DNA of 64,000 nt from Combretum micranthum. Taxonomy: Eukaryota; Streptophyta; Magnoliopsida; Myrtales; Combretaceae. The notes beneath the pieces are model-generated. The model was not told where the DNA came from. It did no database searches and worked only from the letters and a program-made list of their open reading frames with translations. Shown here piece by piece: positions 1 to 9,820 of this stretch. The position numbers and the translations under genes were made by a program. Position 1 is the first letter of the stretch, and each line of letters begins with the position of its first letter. Location of the stretch: NCBI GenBank assembly GCA_024138025.1, contig JAMXBD010000426.1, positions 620,001-684,000 on the forward strand, in the 5' to 3' direction.

Positions 1-604
1 TTGACCGGTTGGCCTATGTTAGATAGCGGCTAGAGGAAAGTCAATAATCGGCCCAAACATTCCCTCACCCTCAATAGGCAAAGAAAGGTATTCCTCATAG
101 TAACTAGAATTGATCTCCAGTAGATCATCTGGAAGATAACTAGTGCTAGGAAGATTTATCACTCCTATAGCCACACTAACGACCCTATGGTCTTCTCTTT
201 CAATAGAAGAAGACCTGCTGCTAGTAGGAGGAACAACGAATACCCTAACATCGTATTGATGAGACCTTTTTGCAGGGGTTTAGGACAATCTGAGCCCTCT
301 AGCCTAGCATATTCTCTCTTAGAACCTGAATACATCAAGGGCACCTTCCCCTTCCAGGTCATCGAATCATCAGCAGCCAAACAACTACCCTGCAAATCCC
401 TTCTTCCACCAGATGGTCACTCCTCCCCCCTTAGACAGGTTAGGAATATCTCTAGCTCTACCTTTTCTAGCATCACCTACAAAAGAAAGAGAATCAACCA
501 CCGAATGAAGTAATGTAATGACGGGCAAACTCATGACCATTTTTTCCTTGAGCAACACTCCTCAACAAATAGACAACCCCAAATGCTTGGAAATCATCTT
601 CGAG
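1..604. other. Anonymous degraded repeat DNA, no supported gene
   Basis: Two overlapping short ORFs lie on opposite strands here and neither resembles a family I know. The stretch lies downstream, in minus orientation, of the gag-like remnant at 605-1663, so it may be the decayed continuation of that repeat. That placement is inference. Confidence 0.3.
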
Positions 605-1663
605 TCATACCTTGAACATCCTTTTCTCTCTCTTTAAAGAAAGCCTACGATATGAAATAAGGCCCCCACTCCACGTAGAATCTCGTAACTTCCTTAGCAT
701 TAAGGAGACTAACACCGACCAAACGATGCCATTCCATAAAAAACCTGAGCCTCTAAAAGTCTCTTGATCGTTAGTAATTAAGGTACATTGAGGAAGGTTC
801 GGAGGCAAATTTACCCAATGGGTCGAAAACAGAACCTCCCTCTCTATTTCCACGATGATGAAATTGCCTTTCCAATCTTTCACGCTTGAATCTAACCCGA
901 ATGAAAAAAGGCAGCCCTTTTCTTTATTGTAGTTGCACCCATTCATTATTTGGACATTTAATCATGAAGTAGTGTTGAAGCAATTACGGAGAAGGTCTCC
1001 AACACAGGCTTATGCATAAAGAAATTAGTGACCTCCATTAATTGGACATTAACTAGGCCAAACTCCAGTTAAAATGGTTTAACACTTCCTCCTAAAAATC
1101 AAACAACGGAAAATGCAAGCTAAAGTTAAAACATCTAATATAAACAAAAACCTGGACCTATGGACCAGGGTTACTCGATCGCTCGATCCTGGAAGAGAAA
1201 CTGTATAATCAGTAGGCGCCTCTACGAAGTAATCATCCCACACCTTATGAAGAGCATCTTTAGAAGCCTCGCTATGAAAATTATTAGGCCCATTATTGGC
1301 ACCTAAGTCAGAAGGGGAATCAAACATGTCTCCAGTAGCTCCCATGTCCACTTTGGCTACCTCATAAAAGTCCTTACCACAAGACCTCATCGCTGTAAAT
1401 AACCGGGTACTATCATGAAGAATGGTAGAATAATCATCAAAGACAATACTATATATGCTCACTCTACTTTCCATGACTTCTTGGGTTATAAGGGTAATTT
1501 GTATTATTGAAGGAATGGGGGAAGCAACCCTAGGGTTTCCCCCATAAGAAGTCTTATTGACAATACAAGACAAATTATAACTCTCTCCAGCCATTCTAAA
1601 AAATATCGAAATATAATTATCGGAAGAAGTAAAAATGCGAAAGATGCAACTCTCACTAGCCAT
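605..1663 (-). pseudogene. Degraded gag-like / 'putative plant transposon' ORF remnant
   Basis: Two minus-strand ORFs lie in order. The first, 1663-1079 (194 codons), is serine- and acid-rich with no motif I can name. The second, 946-605 (113 codons), contains blocks KGCLFSFGLDS, DWKGNFI and FRGSGFLW. These recall the Trp/Gly-rich central domain of plant gypsy-type 'Transposase_28' gag-like proteins. The ORFs are separated by stops and a non-coding gap, so this is not an intact gene. The start is ambiguous because an approximately 69-bp duplication at 1580-1717 carries two MA-(S/G)E-type starts. The family assignment is from memory of motif style only and is weak. Confidence 0.35.
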
Positions 1664-1717
1664 TGTAAAAAATATCGAAATATAATTACTTAAAGAAGTA
1701 AAAAGCGAAAGATGTAA
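1580..1717. repeat. Approx. 69-bp direct tandem duplication over a start codon
   Basis: The sequence around CCATTCTAAAAAATATCG at 1591 recurs with few changes at 1660, an offset of 69 bases. Both copies contain an ATG (minus strand) followed by similar codons, so the upstream ORF start may be a by-product of the duplication. Confidence 0.75.
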
Positions 1718-2039
1718 TTGATTGCCCCTAATGCATATTTATTGACCCCTATGAAAACCTCGAAAAAGGAATGTAATGATGGAGAATAAAGAAGATTCAT
1801 CCCCCACCGTTGGATGCACCTTGATTGCTGATTGCGAAGCATCACCATACGCTATGCTTTTTCGCTAAGAACATGAAGAGTCATCGCATGAAAAATAACT
1901 TCGATTGGCTCAAGTATAGGACTAAAAGAGGTCAACTGATGCTTGGCAAATCAGTCACTTTCCCAACTCGACTCAATCGGTCAGCCATTATGTTTAACTT
2001 ACTTCGTTTGCCTATAAGTTGGGGGAGGGGTCACACAAT

Positions 2040-2560
2040 AATTTAGGGTCCAATCCCGACCTTAGGCCTATCTGAGCTAAGCTTTTCTTTTCATTGGGTG
2101 GGACCAAAGGATACAGGCCTTAGGCCTTGTTGGTGAACTTTTCTTTGTACCAACCCAAATGCAATGCCCATATGGCTTTGGGACACTTTCGCTTTGGTAC
2201 ACCACGACTCGGTTGGGACAACCCGCATAACATGGCATAGGGACACAACACGATCACCTGCTTGCCCACTAAGAATATAATTGTCAGGTCAACCAGCCAC
2301 TTATCCACTTGCCCACGATAAACATAACTGCCAAGTCAATCTTCCACCCACCCACAAACTCACATAACCACCAGGTTAGTCTCCTATAAATATGATCAAA
2401 CCACCCCCGATCAAGGTAATGCCGCATAAAACTGTCTTCTCTAATTTATTCTATGGGCTTTATGTGGAAAACACTAACTTAAGCTTCAGTCTGGCTACAC
2501 GTGGGGCTATGCCTGACACATAACTAACGAATTTTTTTATTTCTAGATTCTCTTATACTG
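2040..2560 (+). promoter_or_regulatory. LTR-like promoter block (degraded)
   Basis: A TATAAATA box near 2386 is preceded by a C-rich region. About 100 bases later comes CACTAACTTAAGC, followed by a GTCTGGCTACACGTGG segment. This arrangement is typical of the R/U5 part of some plant gypsy LTRs. No second copy, terminal TG...CA pair or target duplication was found. It therefore may be a truncated LTR in plus orientation, unrelated to the minus-strand ORFs to its left. Confidence 0.25.
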
Positions 2561-2754
2561 TGTCATAAGCCCATTATCAATTGATCCAACCCTTACTAGA
2601 TTTGAGCAAGTGAAAAATCAAATAGTAATAATAATAAGTTAATGTAGACACCCAATTTTTGCCCAATTAATTAAGGCTTAAAATTTAATTAAATTCATTT
2701 TTCCAAAAGCCTTAAGTATTGATGAAATTGGCTAAGTGATCAAGGCACAGGCCA

Positions 2755-2825
2755 AATGGCCTGTTGGTTAAACACATTGACCCAAACACAAATTCAAGCT
2801 CAAGGACATAGGTTCAAACCCTAGC
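2755..2825 (+). other. tRNA-like Pol III A/B-box module in LARD LTR
   Basis: TGGCCTGTTGG (2757-2767) resembles the Pol III A box. GGTTCAAACCC (2811-2821) resembles the B box. Spacing is about 43 bases, and T-runs follow soon after. The same pair occurs in the right LTR at 9935-9945 and 9989-9999. It reads like the head of a tRNA-derived SINE. No complete tRNA cloverleaf is present, so this is not called a tRNA gene. Confidence 0.45.
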
Positions 2826-3208
2826 AAAGGTTTTTGCCTTTTTATCATTTTTGTCTTTTCATTTTCCTCAAATGTGACTTTTGCCTTACTTTGCATCAGT
2901 TTTTAACTGACAAAACATTGATTGTCAAAATTGATGATGGAATTGCAAAGTGGTTATGGAATATGAAAGATTAGTGCAAAAACAACCCAAAAGTTACAAA
3001 ATTCAATGTATAAAGCATTCAATTGTACATGAATGGGGAGTTACAAAAATTGATTGGATGAATCTGGCATGGAATATGAAAACAATCATCAATTCATCAG
3101 TTTCAAACAATTTAATCATGGATTTTCGAATTAAATTCGTAAAAAAATCAAGGGGCAAAAATCAATTCATTTTGAAACTGTTCGAAACTGAAAATTGAGC
3201 TTGCAACC

Positions 3209-3217
3209 TATAAATAG
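3209..3217 (+). promoter_or_regulatory. TATA box of LARD 5' LTR
   Basis: TATAAATAG lies in a context identical to the right-LTR copy at 10390-10398, preceded by CTTGCAACC. It sets the likely transcription start near 3235-3245 and confirms plus orientation. Confidence 0.6.
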
Positions 3218-3717
3218 GAGGTCCTAGGAGCAAAAGGCAGAAGTCAATTTCAGAAAAACACATACATAACCATATCAATTCGAGATTCTCGAATTTAGGA
3301 AGAAAAATTCGAATTTTTCAAATTCGAAGTGATTGAATCGAATTTGATCAAAATTGAGTGTGTTAGGAATGTTAGAAACCTAATTTTGACGTTTTAGTGT
3401 GCTTGGATTTGATCAAATTGATCAAATTAATCTCTGAAAATTTTTTTATTTTGTTCATTAACGCCGCCGTACGACCACCGCCGGAACCGCCGCTTGCCGC
3501 CGTTCTGAGTGATCGCCACCACCACCAAAGGACGCGTCGTCGCAGCAGGAGTCGGGCCGACAAGCTTCCAGCCGCGGAGAACCACCGGAGCCGCCGGAAT
3601 CCGCCTCGAAAAGTCGCGTCATCGTCTTCTTCACTCGCCGGAGCTCCGAGATCCTACCCGAAGATCCGAATCCAACCGGTCGGTCATCAGTCAACGGTCG
3701 TCGGTCATCGGTCAACT

Positions 3718-4005
3718 CTGATCAGACGGTCCAGATTTCATCAGGCAGATCAGACGGTGCAGATTTGATCAAGCAGATCAACGGCCCAGATTTCATCAGG
3801 CAGATCAGACGGTCTAGATTTGATCAAGCAGATCAACGGCCCAGATTTCATCAAGCAATCAGACGGTCAAGATTTAATCAAGCGATCAGATGACTCAGTT
3901 TTATCAAGCGATCAGACGGCTCAGATCGAGTCAACAAGATCAGACGATTCAGATCGGTCAGCGAGATCGACGCTCCAGATCTCGTCCGCTTCATCCGACG
4001 GTCCA
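3718..4005 (+). repeat. Degenerate 27-29-bp array (GATCAGACGGTCCAGATT...)
   Basis: Units built on GATCAGACGGYCCAGATTT alternate with ATCAAGCAGATCAACGGC-type variants. The array is followed by a more degenerate part that keeps AGATCG and GACGGTC. The right LTR carries the same array at about 10912-11150 with about two fewer units, so copy number changed between LTRs of one element. Confidence 0.8.
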
Positions 4006-5125
4006 GGTTAATCCGTATTATTTTATTAATAGTTTATTATATAATTAATTTCAGAAAATAATAAAAAATAGTAAAAAATTCATAAAAATTCATAAAAAAA
4101 ATTAGAAAAATCAGAAAAATCCAGAAAAATCAAAATATTTATTTTTTATATAAATTTATTTTTTTTGATATTTTTAATATTTTAAAATATTTTTAATGTG
4201 TATTTATACATAAATTGCTTTAGAAAATGCATATTTAATGCATGAAAATATTTTAAGTATTTTTTAATATATTCTGGATATATTGTGAATTTATGTGATG
4301 ATTTTTTTAAAAAAAATAAATAAATAATATAAAAAAATAATAAAAATAATAAAATTGGATTTTCCAAAGAACAAAATTTCTAAAAAAAAAATGATTTTTG
4401 GGCTTAGAAAAATTGTATTTTCATAAAATAAAAAATCAATTGATTAGATCATAGGTCATCAAAAATGATTTTTATGAAAATTCAAAAAATTTAATGAATT
4501 AAAAAAAAGAGTTCAAAAAATTAAAATTGACCAACAAATTAAAGTTCTTTTTAAAAGAACTACGTTTTGTCTGATCTCGATTAGCGAGTACGTAGGCACT
4601 GCGGGGCGACATTAAAAAATAAAAAAATGTTTTGTTCTTTTTAGTAAATAAATATTTTGTAAATATAAGATATTTGTTAATGATTATGTTCTAAAAAATA
4701 ATAAAAATAAAATGAAGAAAAGCACATAAATGAAAAAAATAAATGATTTGACTTGTAAATATTTGTTATGTAATATATTATTTGATTTTTGAGCATGAAA
4801 GGATAGATTAAATTTAAAATTCCAAAAGTGGTAACCGATTTGGTTTTAATAGGTTAGCCCCCGAATCCATGATATCTGGTTTTAAAAGTTTGTTTTTTTT
4901 AAATCAAATTTTCGCAGACTAGTAGCTAAGTTAGGATCAACCGACCCATTGATCCTAGCTTTTTATTTTTTTCGATTTATATCGGGTGGCGACTCTAAAA
5001 TTTTTTTTAAAATTTCTTTTAACCCCTAGTCGAGGATTCATGTTAAATGGGTTCGGGTTTAATGTGAATCGGGTTAGGAGAAATGAACCAGATGAGATAG
5101 TGGAAAAAATCCAGGCTCGACAGCT

Positions 5126-5143
5126 TGGCGACTCCACTGGGAC
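5126..5143 (+). other. LARD primer-binding site
   Basis: TGGCGACTCCACTGGGAC starts three bases after the LTR end. Its complement ends in CCA, as required for a tRNA 3' end. The sequence is like the tRNA-Arg type PBS I recall for Ogre/Tat elements. The tRNA identity was not verified. Confidence 0.7.
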
Positions 5144-7420
5144 GCCTAAATTTTTTTAAAAAAAAGAGGGCTAGCCACTTAGGAATTTTAAATTTTAAAT
5201 TTATCCTTGCTCAATTTTTGTGAATATATAATTCTTTGTATATTATATTGAATAATTGTTTTGTAAATAATACTAACCTTGCAGGTATGTAAAATAGAAG
5301 GCAAAAGCTTGATTGTTTGTTTATTTATTTATTTGCATTTGCATTTGCATTAGCATGATTGTGTGCTAGATACGGTCGTACCAGGGCCGTCTTAAGAGCC
5401 TAAGCGAGGAGGACGAAGTAAGGTCCGGGGGCTGTGGCTTTCCACCCTCTAGATCAAGAAATGTCCTCCCACTCCGGTTTAGTACCACTAAATCGGGGAA
5501 CCTATAGAACCTCACCAAATCATGCATTCATTAACATGGGATTTTGACCAAACTTTTCAAAAAAAATGGAGTTGTTTTTTCTTCCAAAAAATGTTTTTTC
5601 AAAAAATAAAAAATTTTCAAAAAAGTCCACCAAATTTTTTTAAATGTGGAGTTGTTTCTTTCCTAAAAAAGGAAGTTTTCAAAAATCAAACATTTTTTTT
5701 TAGTAAATAAAATTTTAGATTGAAATGGTTTTTAAACCTTTATTTTTTTAAAAAAAATAATACCACTTCAAGTAAAGTTTTTTTGGTCATTATCCCCATT
5801 GGCATGGATAGTGACTAATTTTTTTTTCTCAAATGGAGTCTTGATTAATTTTGTTATTTTTTTTTTTAAAAAAAGAAGATTTTCAAAAAAATGATTTTTC
5901 ATCAATTCCAACAAAACTTTTTCACCAAAACTTTCAGGGTCCTTATCTCCATTTATATGGATAGTGACCAAAATTTTTTTTAAAAAATGGAGTTTTTTTT
6001 TTTTGCTTTTAAAAAAAAAGGTTTTCAAAAAAAAATAATTTTCATCAACTAGCAAAATTTTTTCATCAAATTTTCAAGGTCATTATCCCAATTGCATCTG
6101 TATGCTTGCATCTTTGCATTTTTTTTAAGAAAAAAATAAAATAAAATAAAGAATGTGTACAGTAGACTTGTAAATACTCATAGAGTAAATTTTGTCCACC
6201 TATAGTTATAAGTCCTCTCCAATCAAAATTACCTTTGTCATATGTATTCCTCTCCCTTGTCTTCAGGATAATCATCCCTGTAAAAATCAACCCCCATTTG
6301 AATTCCTTTCCAAAAGAAAAAGGGGGGTCTTTTTGTTCCACTATTCTTGTAAAAAATTTTTGCCTTAAAGAAAAAAGAAAAAAAAGAATTATTTTTGTAA
6401 ATATTCTTTTTCCACTTTAGGATAAATAATCATTTTCAAACATTCTTTCTTTTTTTTGAAGATTTTTTAAAATAAAAAGTGAGAACAAAAAGTTGTTGTC
6501 TAACAAAAAAAAAAAAAAGAGAATAAAAGTTTTTCAAACTTGTTCTCCAACAATTTTTTTTAAGAAAAAAAATGAAAGTTGTTTTCCAACAAATGAGAAA
6601 GAGAATAAAAGTTATTTTCAAAAAAAAAAATAATAAAAATTAGAAAAGAAGGAAAATTGCCAACAGAAAAAGAATGTTTCAAAATTGTTACCCCAATGAT
6701 CATTCATTTTAAGCTAAAGGCAAATGAAATCAAAATTAGGGGCAACCAAAAGGACTTTACCAATTAAGGGGCATTTGTTGAAAAGATAAACCCAAATGGG
6801 GCATTTAGTTAAATATCTTGAGGCAATTAAAAATGGATGATTGTAAGCCAAGAGAAATATCTCACTAAAAATGATTGCCTAAGATGAAAAGAGGCAAACT
6901 TAATCCCAAACACCTACCCTACACACTAAGAGTGGAGTGAATTGTGAGAGATAAAATGGACTCATTCCTTAAAGGAGGTCTAGTTTGAATTTGATACATA
7001 GGTCAAAGTGACATTAGGCATTCATTTCAAAGTCCTAAACACATTATCCTTTGTTAACCCATTTGAGCCTATTAAGGAAGAATTTTTTAAAATTAAGCCC
7101 TGTCAAGAACCACCCTACATTAGGGTACCCCACAACGGGGCAATTTGGAGGTCAGGGTCATTATCAAGGAGAAAAAGGATTAATTTATATGCACTTGCCT
7201 TAGTTGCATCAATTCAAGAGTAGTCAATTGACATAAATAAATCATTTCCTTTGAAAGGAAGAAGAGTTTCTATCCCAAACCATACACAATCCATATACTT
7301 TGAGCTATAAGCTATCCAATGGAAAAAATACAAATCACCTTGCAAAAGAAGAAGAAAAAAGGGATACATGAATAAAGTGCCAAAAAAAAATGAAAAAAAA
7401 ATGAAGAATAGCCAAGCAAG
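5144..7420. other. LARD internal region, non-coding
   Basis: There is no ORF with retroelement domains. Apart from a mixed-composition stretch (about 5340-5530, GTACCAGGGCCGTC...), which could serve as a leader or packaging region (inference), the DNA is long runs of A and T with repeated TTTTTTTCAAAA-type words. Predicted ORFs are Lys/Phe-rich low-complexity frames and are not genes. Confidence 0.7.
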
Positions 7421-7439
7421 GTGATTAAACCAAGAAATT

Positions 7440-7735
7440 ACAAGCACATGCTCAAAGTTCAAAGCCCATCAAAACACAAGGTCCAAAATTTATATCATGG
7501 ACCCACCCACAATTCCACCCTGATGGAAGACAATCACACAAGCACATGCTCAAAGTTCAAAGCCCATCAAAACACAAGGTCCAAAATCTATATTATGGAC
7601 CCACCCCAATTCCACCCTGATGGAAGACAATCACACAAGGTGATCATACCCAAACACTGGGGGCACATGCTGAAAGTTCAAAGCCATAAAAACACAAGGT
7701 CCAAAATCTATGGGCCCATACACAATTCCATCCTT
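7440..7735 (+). repeat. Three tandem units of about 98-121 bp in LARD
   Basis: CACATGCTCAAAGTTCAAAG followed by an ACACAAGGTCCAAAAT block starts at 7445, 7543 and 7664 (the third with one change). Each unit also carries an AATTCCACCCTGATGG or related block. An ORF that spans it is a by-product of repetition. Confidence 0.85.
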
Positions 7736-8718
7736 TAGAGACTCTTTGGATCAAAGGAGTTGATTTATTAATGCTCTTGAAACTAGGAATAAGTGCATAT
7801 TCAAGTTTTCCTTAAGGGTTCTTGACTTGTAAACCCGGATATGTTGAAAAATTTTCAAAAAAAAAAAAAAAAAGCCTTTATGAAATATCTCTTTTTGATT
7901 AAAGCCAACAACCAAAACCCACATTACAGTCCAAAAAAGACCTAATAGATTGACCAAAGTGTGTCACTTGCAAGCCGGACCATAATTTTTGGAATCCGAG
8001 TCAAATGTGTGAAAATAAGCCTGAGAGAGTGTAAGGAAGTCTCTTTGATTAGGTAACTTAAAATAAGATAACCAACCTTGGTGTAAGAATCATCCCAGGG
8101 GCATGAAATCATTTGCCCCAATTTGAAAGAAGTCTGCCTCAGGGTTAGGAATTAATTGCCCCAAAGTTGGAAACAATGCCCCAATTTTCAAATTAATGTC
8201 CTAAAAGAAAAACTTTGCCCCCAATGATTAAAATTTTTCAATAAAAGACCTTAGGTGGTTAATAGTGAAGCCTTAGGCTGAAAAAAAAAGAGTGATCAAT
8301 GGGGCAAACCCTATTTATGATTATTTTTACCTGTTGGTAACTTTAAAAAAAAAGTTGGAATTAAAAAAAAAAAAGAAACTTTTTACCTTGAAAAGGTTCA
8401 AGAAAAGAAGGAATTTCTTCCAAAAAAAAAATAAAAATAAAAAAAAGTTTTTTCCAAATATCTGAAAAGAAAAGTAATAAAAAAGGAGAAAATAAGTTTT
8501 TTTCATTAAAAGTAAAAAAAATTACCTTTGGTTTAAATTTTTAAAATAAAAGAATTAAAAAAAAAGGTTTTGGTTTTTAAAAGAAAAAGATTCTCAAAGG
8601 TTTTCTTAAAAATTTTCAATGAAAAAGGGGAAGAATTTCCCACATTAAAAAATTAGCAAAAAAAAAAAAAAAAAAAAAAATTTCAGGCTACTGTTTTCAA
8701 AACTTGATTTTCAAGTTT

Positions 8719-8990
8719 AAGTTTTAGGATCACCTGCTCAAATGAGCGTCATCCTATTTGTTTAAGTTTTAGGATCGATTGCTAAAAAAAAAAAAAAAAA
8801 AGCGTCATCCTAAGTATTAGGGTCACCGCTCAAAGGAGCGCCATCCTACCTTTCAATCTTTAGGATTATATGCCCAAAGGAGCATCATCCTATTTCTTCA
8901 GCATCAGGATAGTCTGCTCAAGGGAGCGTTATCTTTTTTTTAATCTTTAGGATGTATGAGCTTCATCCTATTCCTCAAATTGAGAATCGC
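8719..8990 (+). repeat. Array of about six imperfect hairpin units in LARD
   Basis: Each unit of about 45-60 bases opens with TTTAGGAT, passes a GCTCAAA(G/T)GAGC core and closes with the complement ATCCTA. The unit is therefore a nested inverted repeat (outer TAGGAT/ATCCTA, inner GCTC/GAGC). Units start near 8724, 8766, 8815, 8861, 8905 and 8942. One core is replaced by an A-run and the last units lose some pairing. Confidence 0.75.
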
Positions 8991-9112
8991 TAACTCAAGG
9001 AAGTGTTGTGCTGCCTTGTCAAGTTGCAAGTTTTAGGCCAGCTCAAGGAGCACCTTAACAAGTCGAGTGTCAGCTCAAGAAGCGCACTAATGTTAAAACC
9101 AAACGCCAGTTC

Positions 9113-9350
9113 ATAGGGTACGTTTAAACCAAGTTTCCAAAAAAAGAAAAACTTGAAGCCCATCCAAGTTTTCAAACCAAGTTTTCAAAGAAAAAATGCT
9201 TGAAGCCCATCCAAGTTTTCAAAAACTTGAAGCCCATTCAAGTTTTCAAACCAAGTTTTCAAAGAAAAAAAATGCTTGAAGCCCATCCAAGTTTTCAAAC
9301 CAAGTTTTCCAAAAAAAGAAAAACTTGAAGCCCATCCAAGTTTTCAAACC
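9113..9350 (+). repeat. CTTGAAGCCCATCCAAGTTTTC repeats in LARD
   Basis: About five copies of CTTGAAGCCCATCCAAG plus an AACCAAGTTTTC linker follow each other, with variable A-runs between. The shared word AAGCCCAT links this array to the 31-bp array that follows. Confidence 0.8.
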
Positions 9351-9660
9351 AAAGCCCATTGGTCGGCAAATGACCAAACCAAAGCCCATTGGTCCCGCAA
9401 ATGACCAAAACCAAAGCCTATTGGTCCGGCAAATGACAAAACCAAAGCCCATTGGTCCGGCAAATGACCAAAACCAAAGCCCATTGGTCCGGCAAATGAC
9501 CAAACCAAAGCCCATTGGTCCGGCAAATGACCAAAACCAAAGCCCATTGGTCCGGCAAATGACCAAACCAAAGCCCATTGGTCCGGCAAATGACCAAACC
9601 AAAGCCCATTGGTCGGTAAATGACCAAAACCAAAGCCCATTGGTCCGGCAAATGACCAAA
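9350..9660 (+). repeat. 31/32-bp tandem array, about 10 copies, near LARD PPT
   Basis: The unit is CCATTGGTCCGGCAAATGAC plus CAAA(A)CCAAAGC. Alternating 31- and 32-bp units arise from a 3- or 4-A run. Several frames stay open on both strands for this reason, and the resulting ORFs are not genes. It is a direct tandem array without spacers, so not a CRISPR. Confidence 0.92.
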
Positions 9661-9807
9661 TTAAAGTCTAGGTCCGACAGTTAACCTAGCAAATCTCTAA
9701 GTCTAAACTCGACAGATAGTTTAGCACAAGATTTTGGGAGGAGAAGCTAAGCAAAAATTAGTTATCTTTTTGTCTTTGTGGCAAAAGTTTTGTTCAAACT
9801 TTACCAC

Positions 9808-9820
9808 AAAGAGGGGCAGC
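9808..9820 (+). other. LARD polypurine tract
   Basis: AAAGAGGGGCAGC directly precedes the right LTR start. It would prime plus-strand DNA synthesis. Confidence 0.75.

Larger units (their letters stand above)
2643..5122 (+). repeat. LARD 5' LTR
   Basis: This 2480-bp LTR starts TGTAGACACCC and ends CTCGACA. In order it contains a tRNA-like A/B-box module (2757-2821), a TATAAATAG box (3209), a CpG-rich block (about 3461-3720), a degenerate 27-29-bp repeat array (3718-4005), a strongly A/T-rich tract, and a small hairpin (about 4576-4588). The TATA box lies early, so the R-U5 part would be unusually long (about 1.9 kb). Confidence 0.9.

Noticed and set aside
2757..2821. Genuine tRNA gene
   Set aside because: A/B-box-like words are present but no acceptor stem or cloverleaf can be drawn. 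Reported only as a tRNA-like module.
5522..6621. Phe/Lys-rich small membrane-protein-like ORFs
   Set aside because: Translations of A/T homopolymer runs in a non-coding internal region. No conserved domain.
9350..9660. CRISPR-like array
   Set aside because: Direct tandem units without unique spacers, in a plant LTR element.
9325..9684. Repeat protein ORF (KPIGPANDQ repeats) and three antisense ORFs
   Set aside because: All are frames through a 31/32-bp non-coding tandem array inside a LARD. Several frames are open on both strands, which is a repeat effect.
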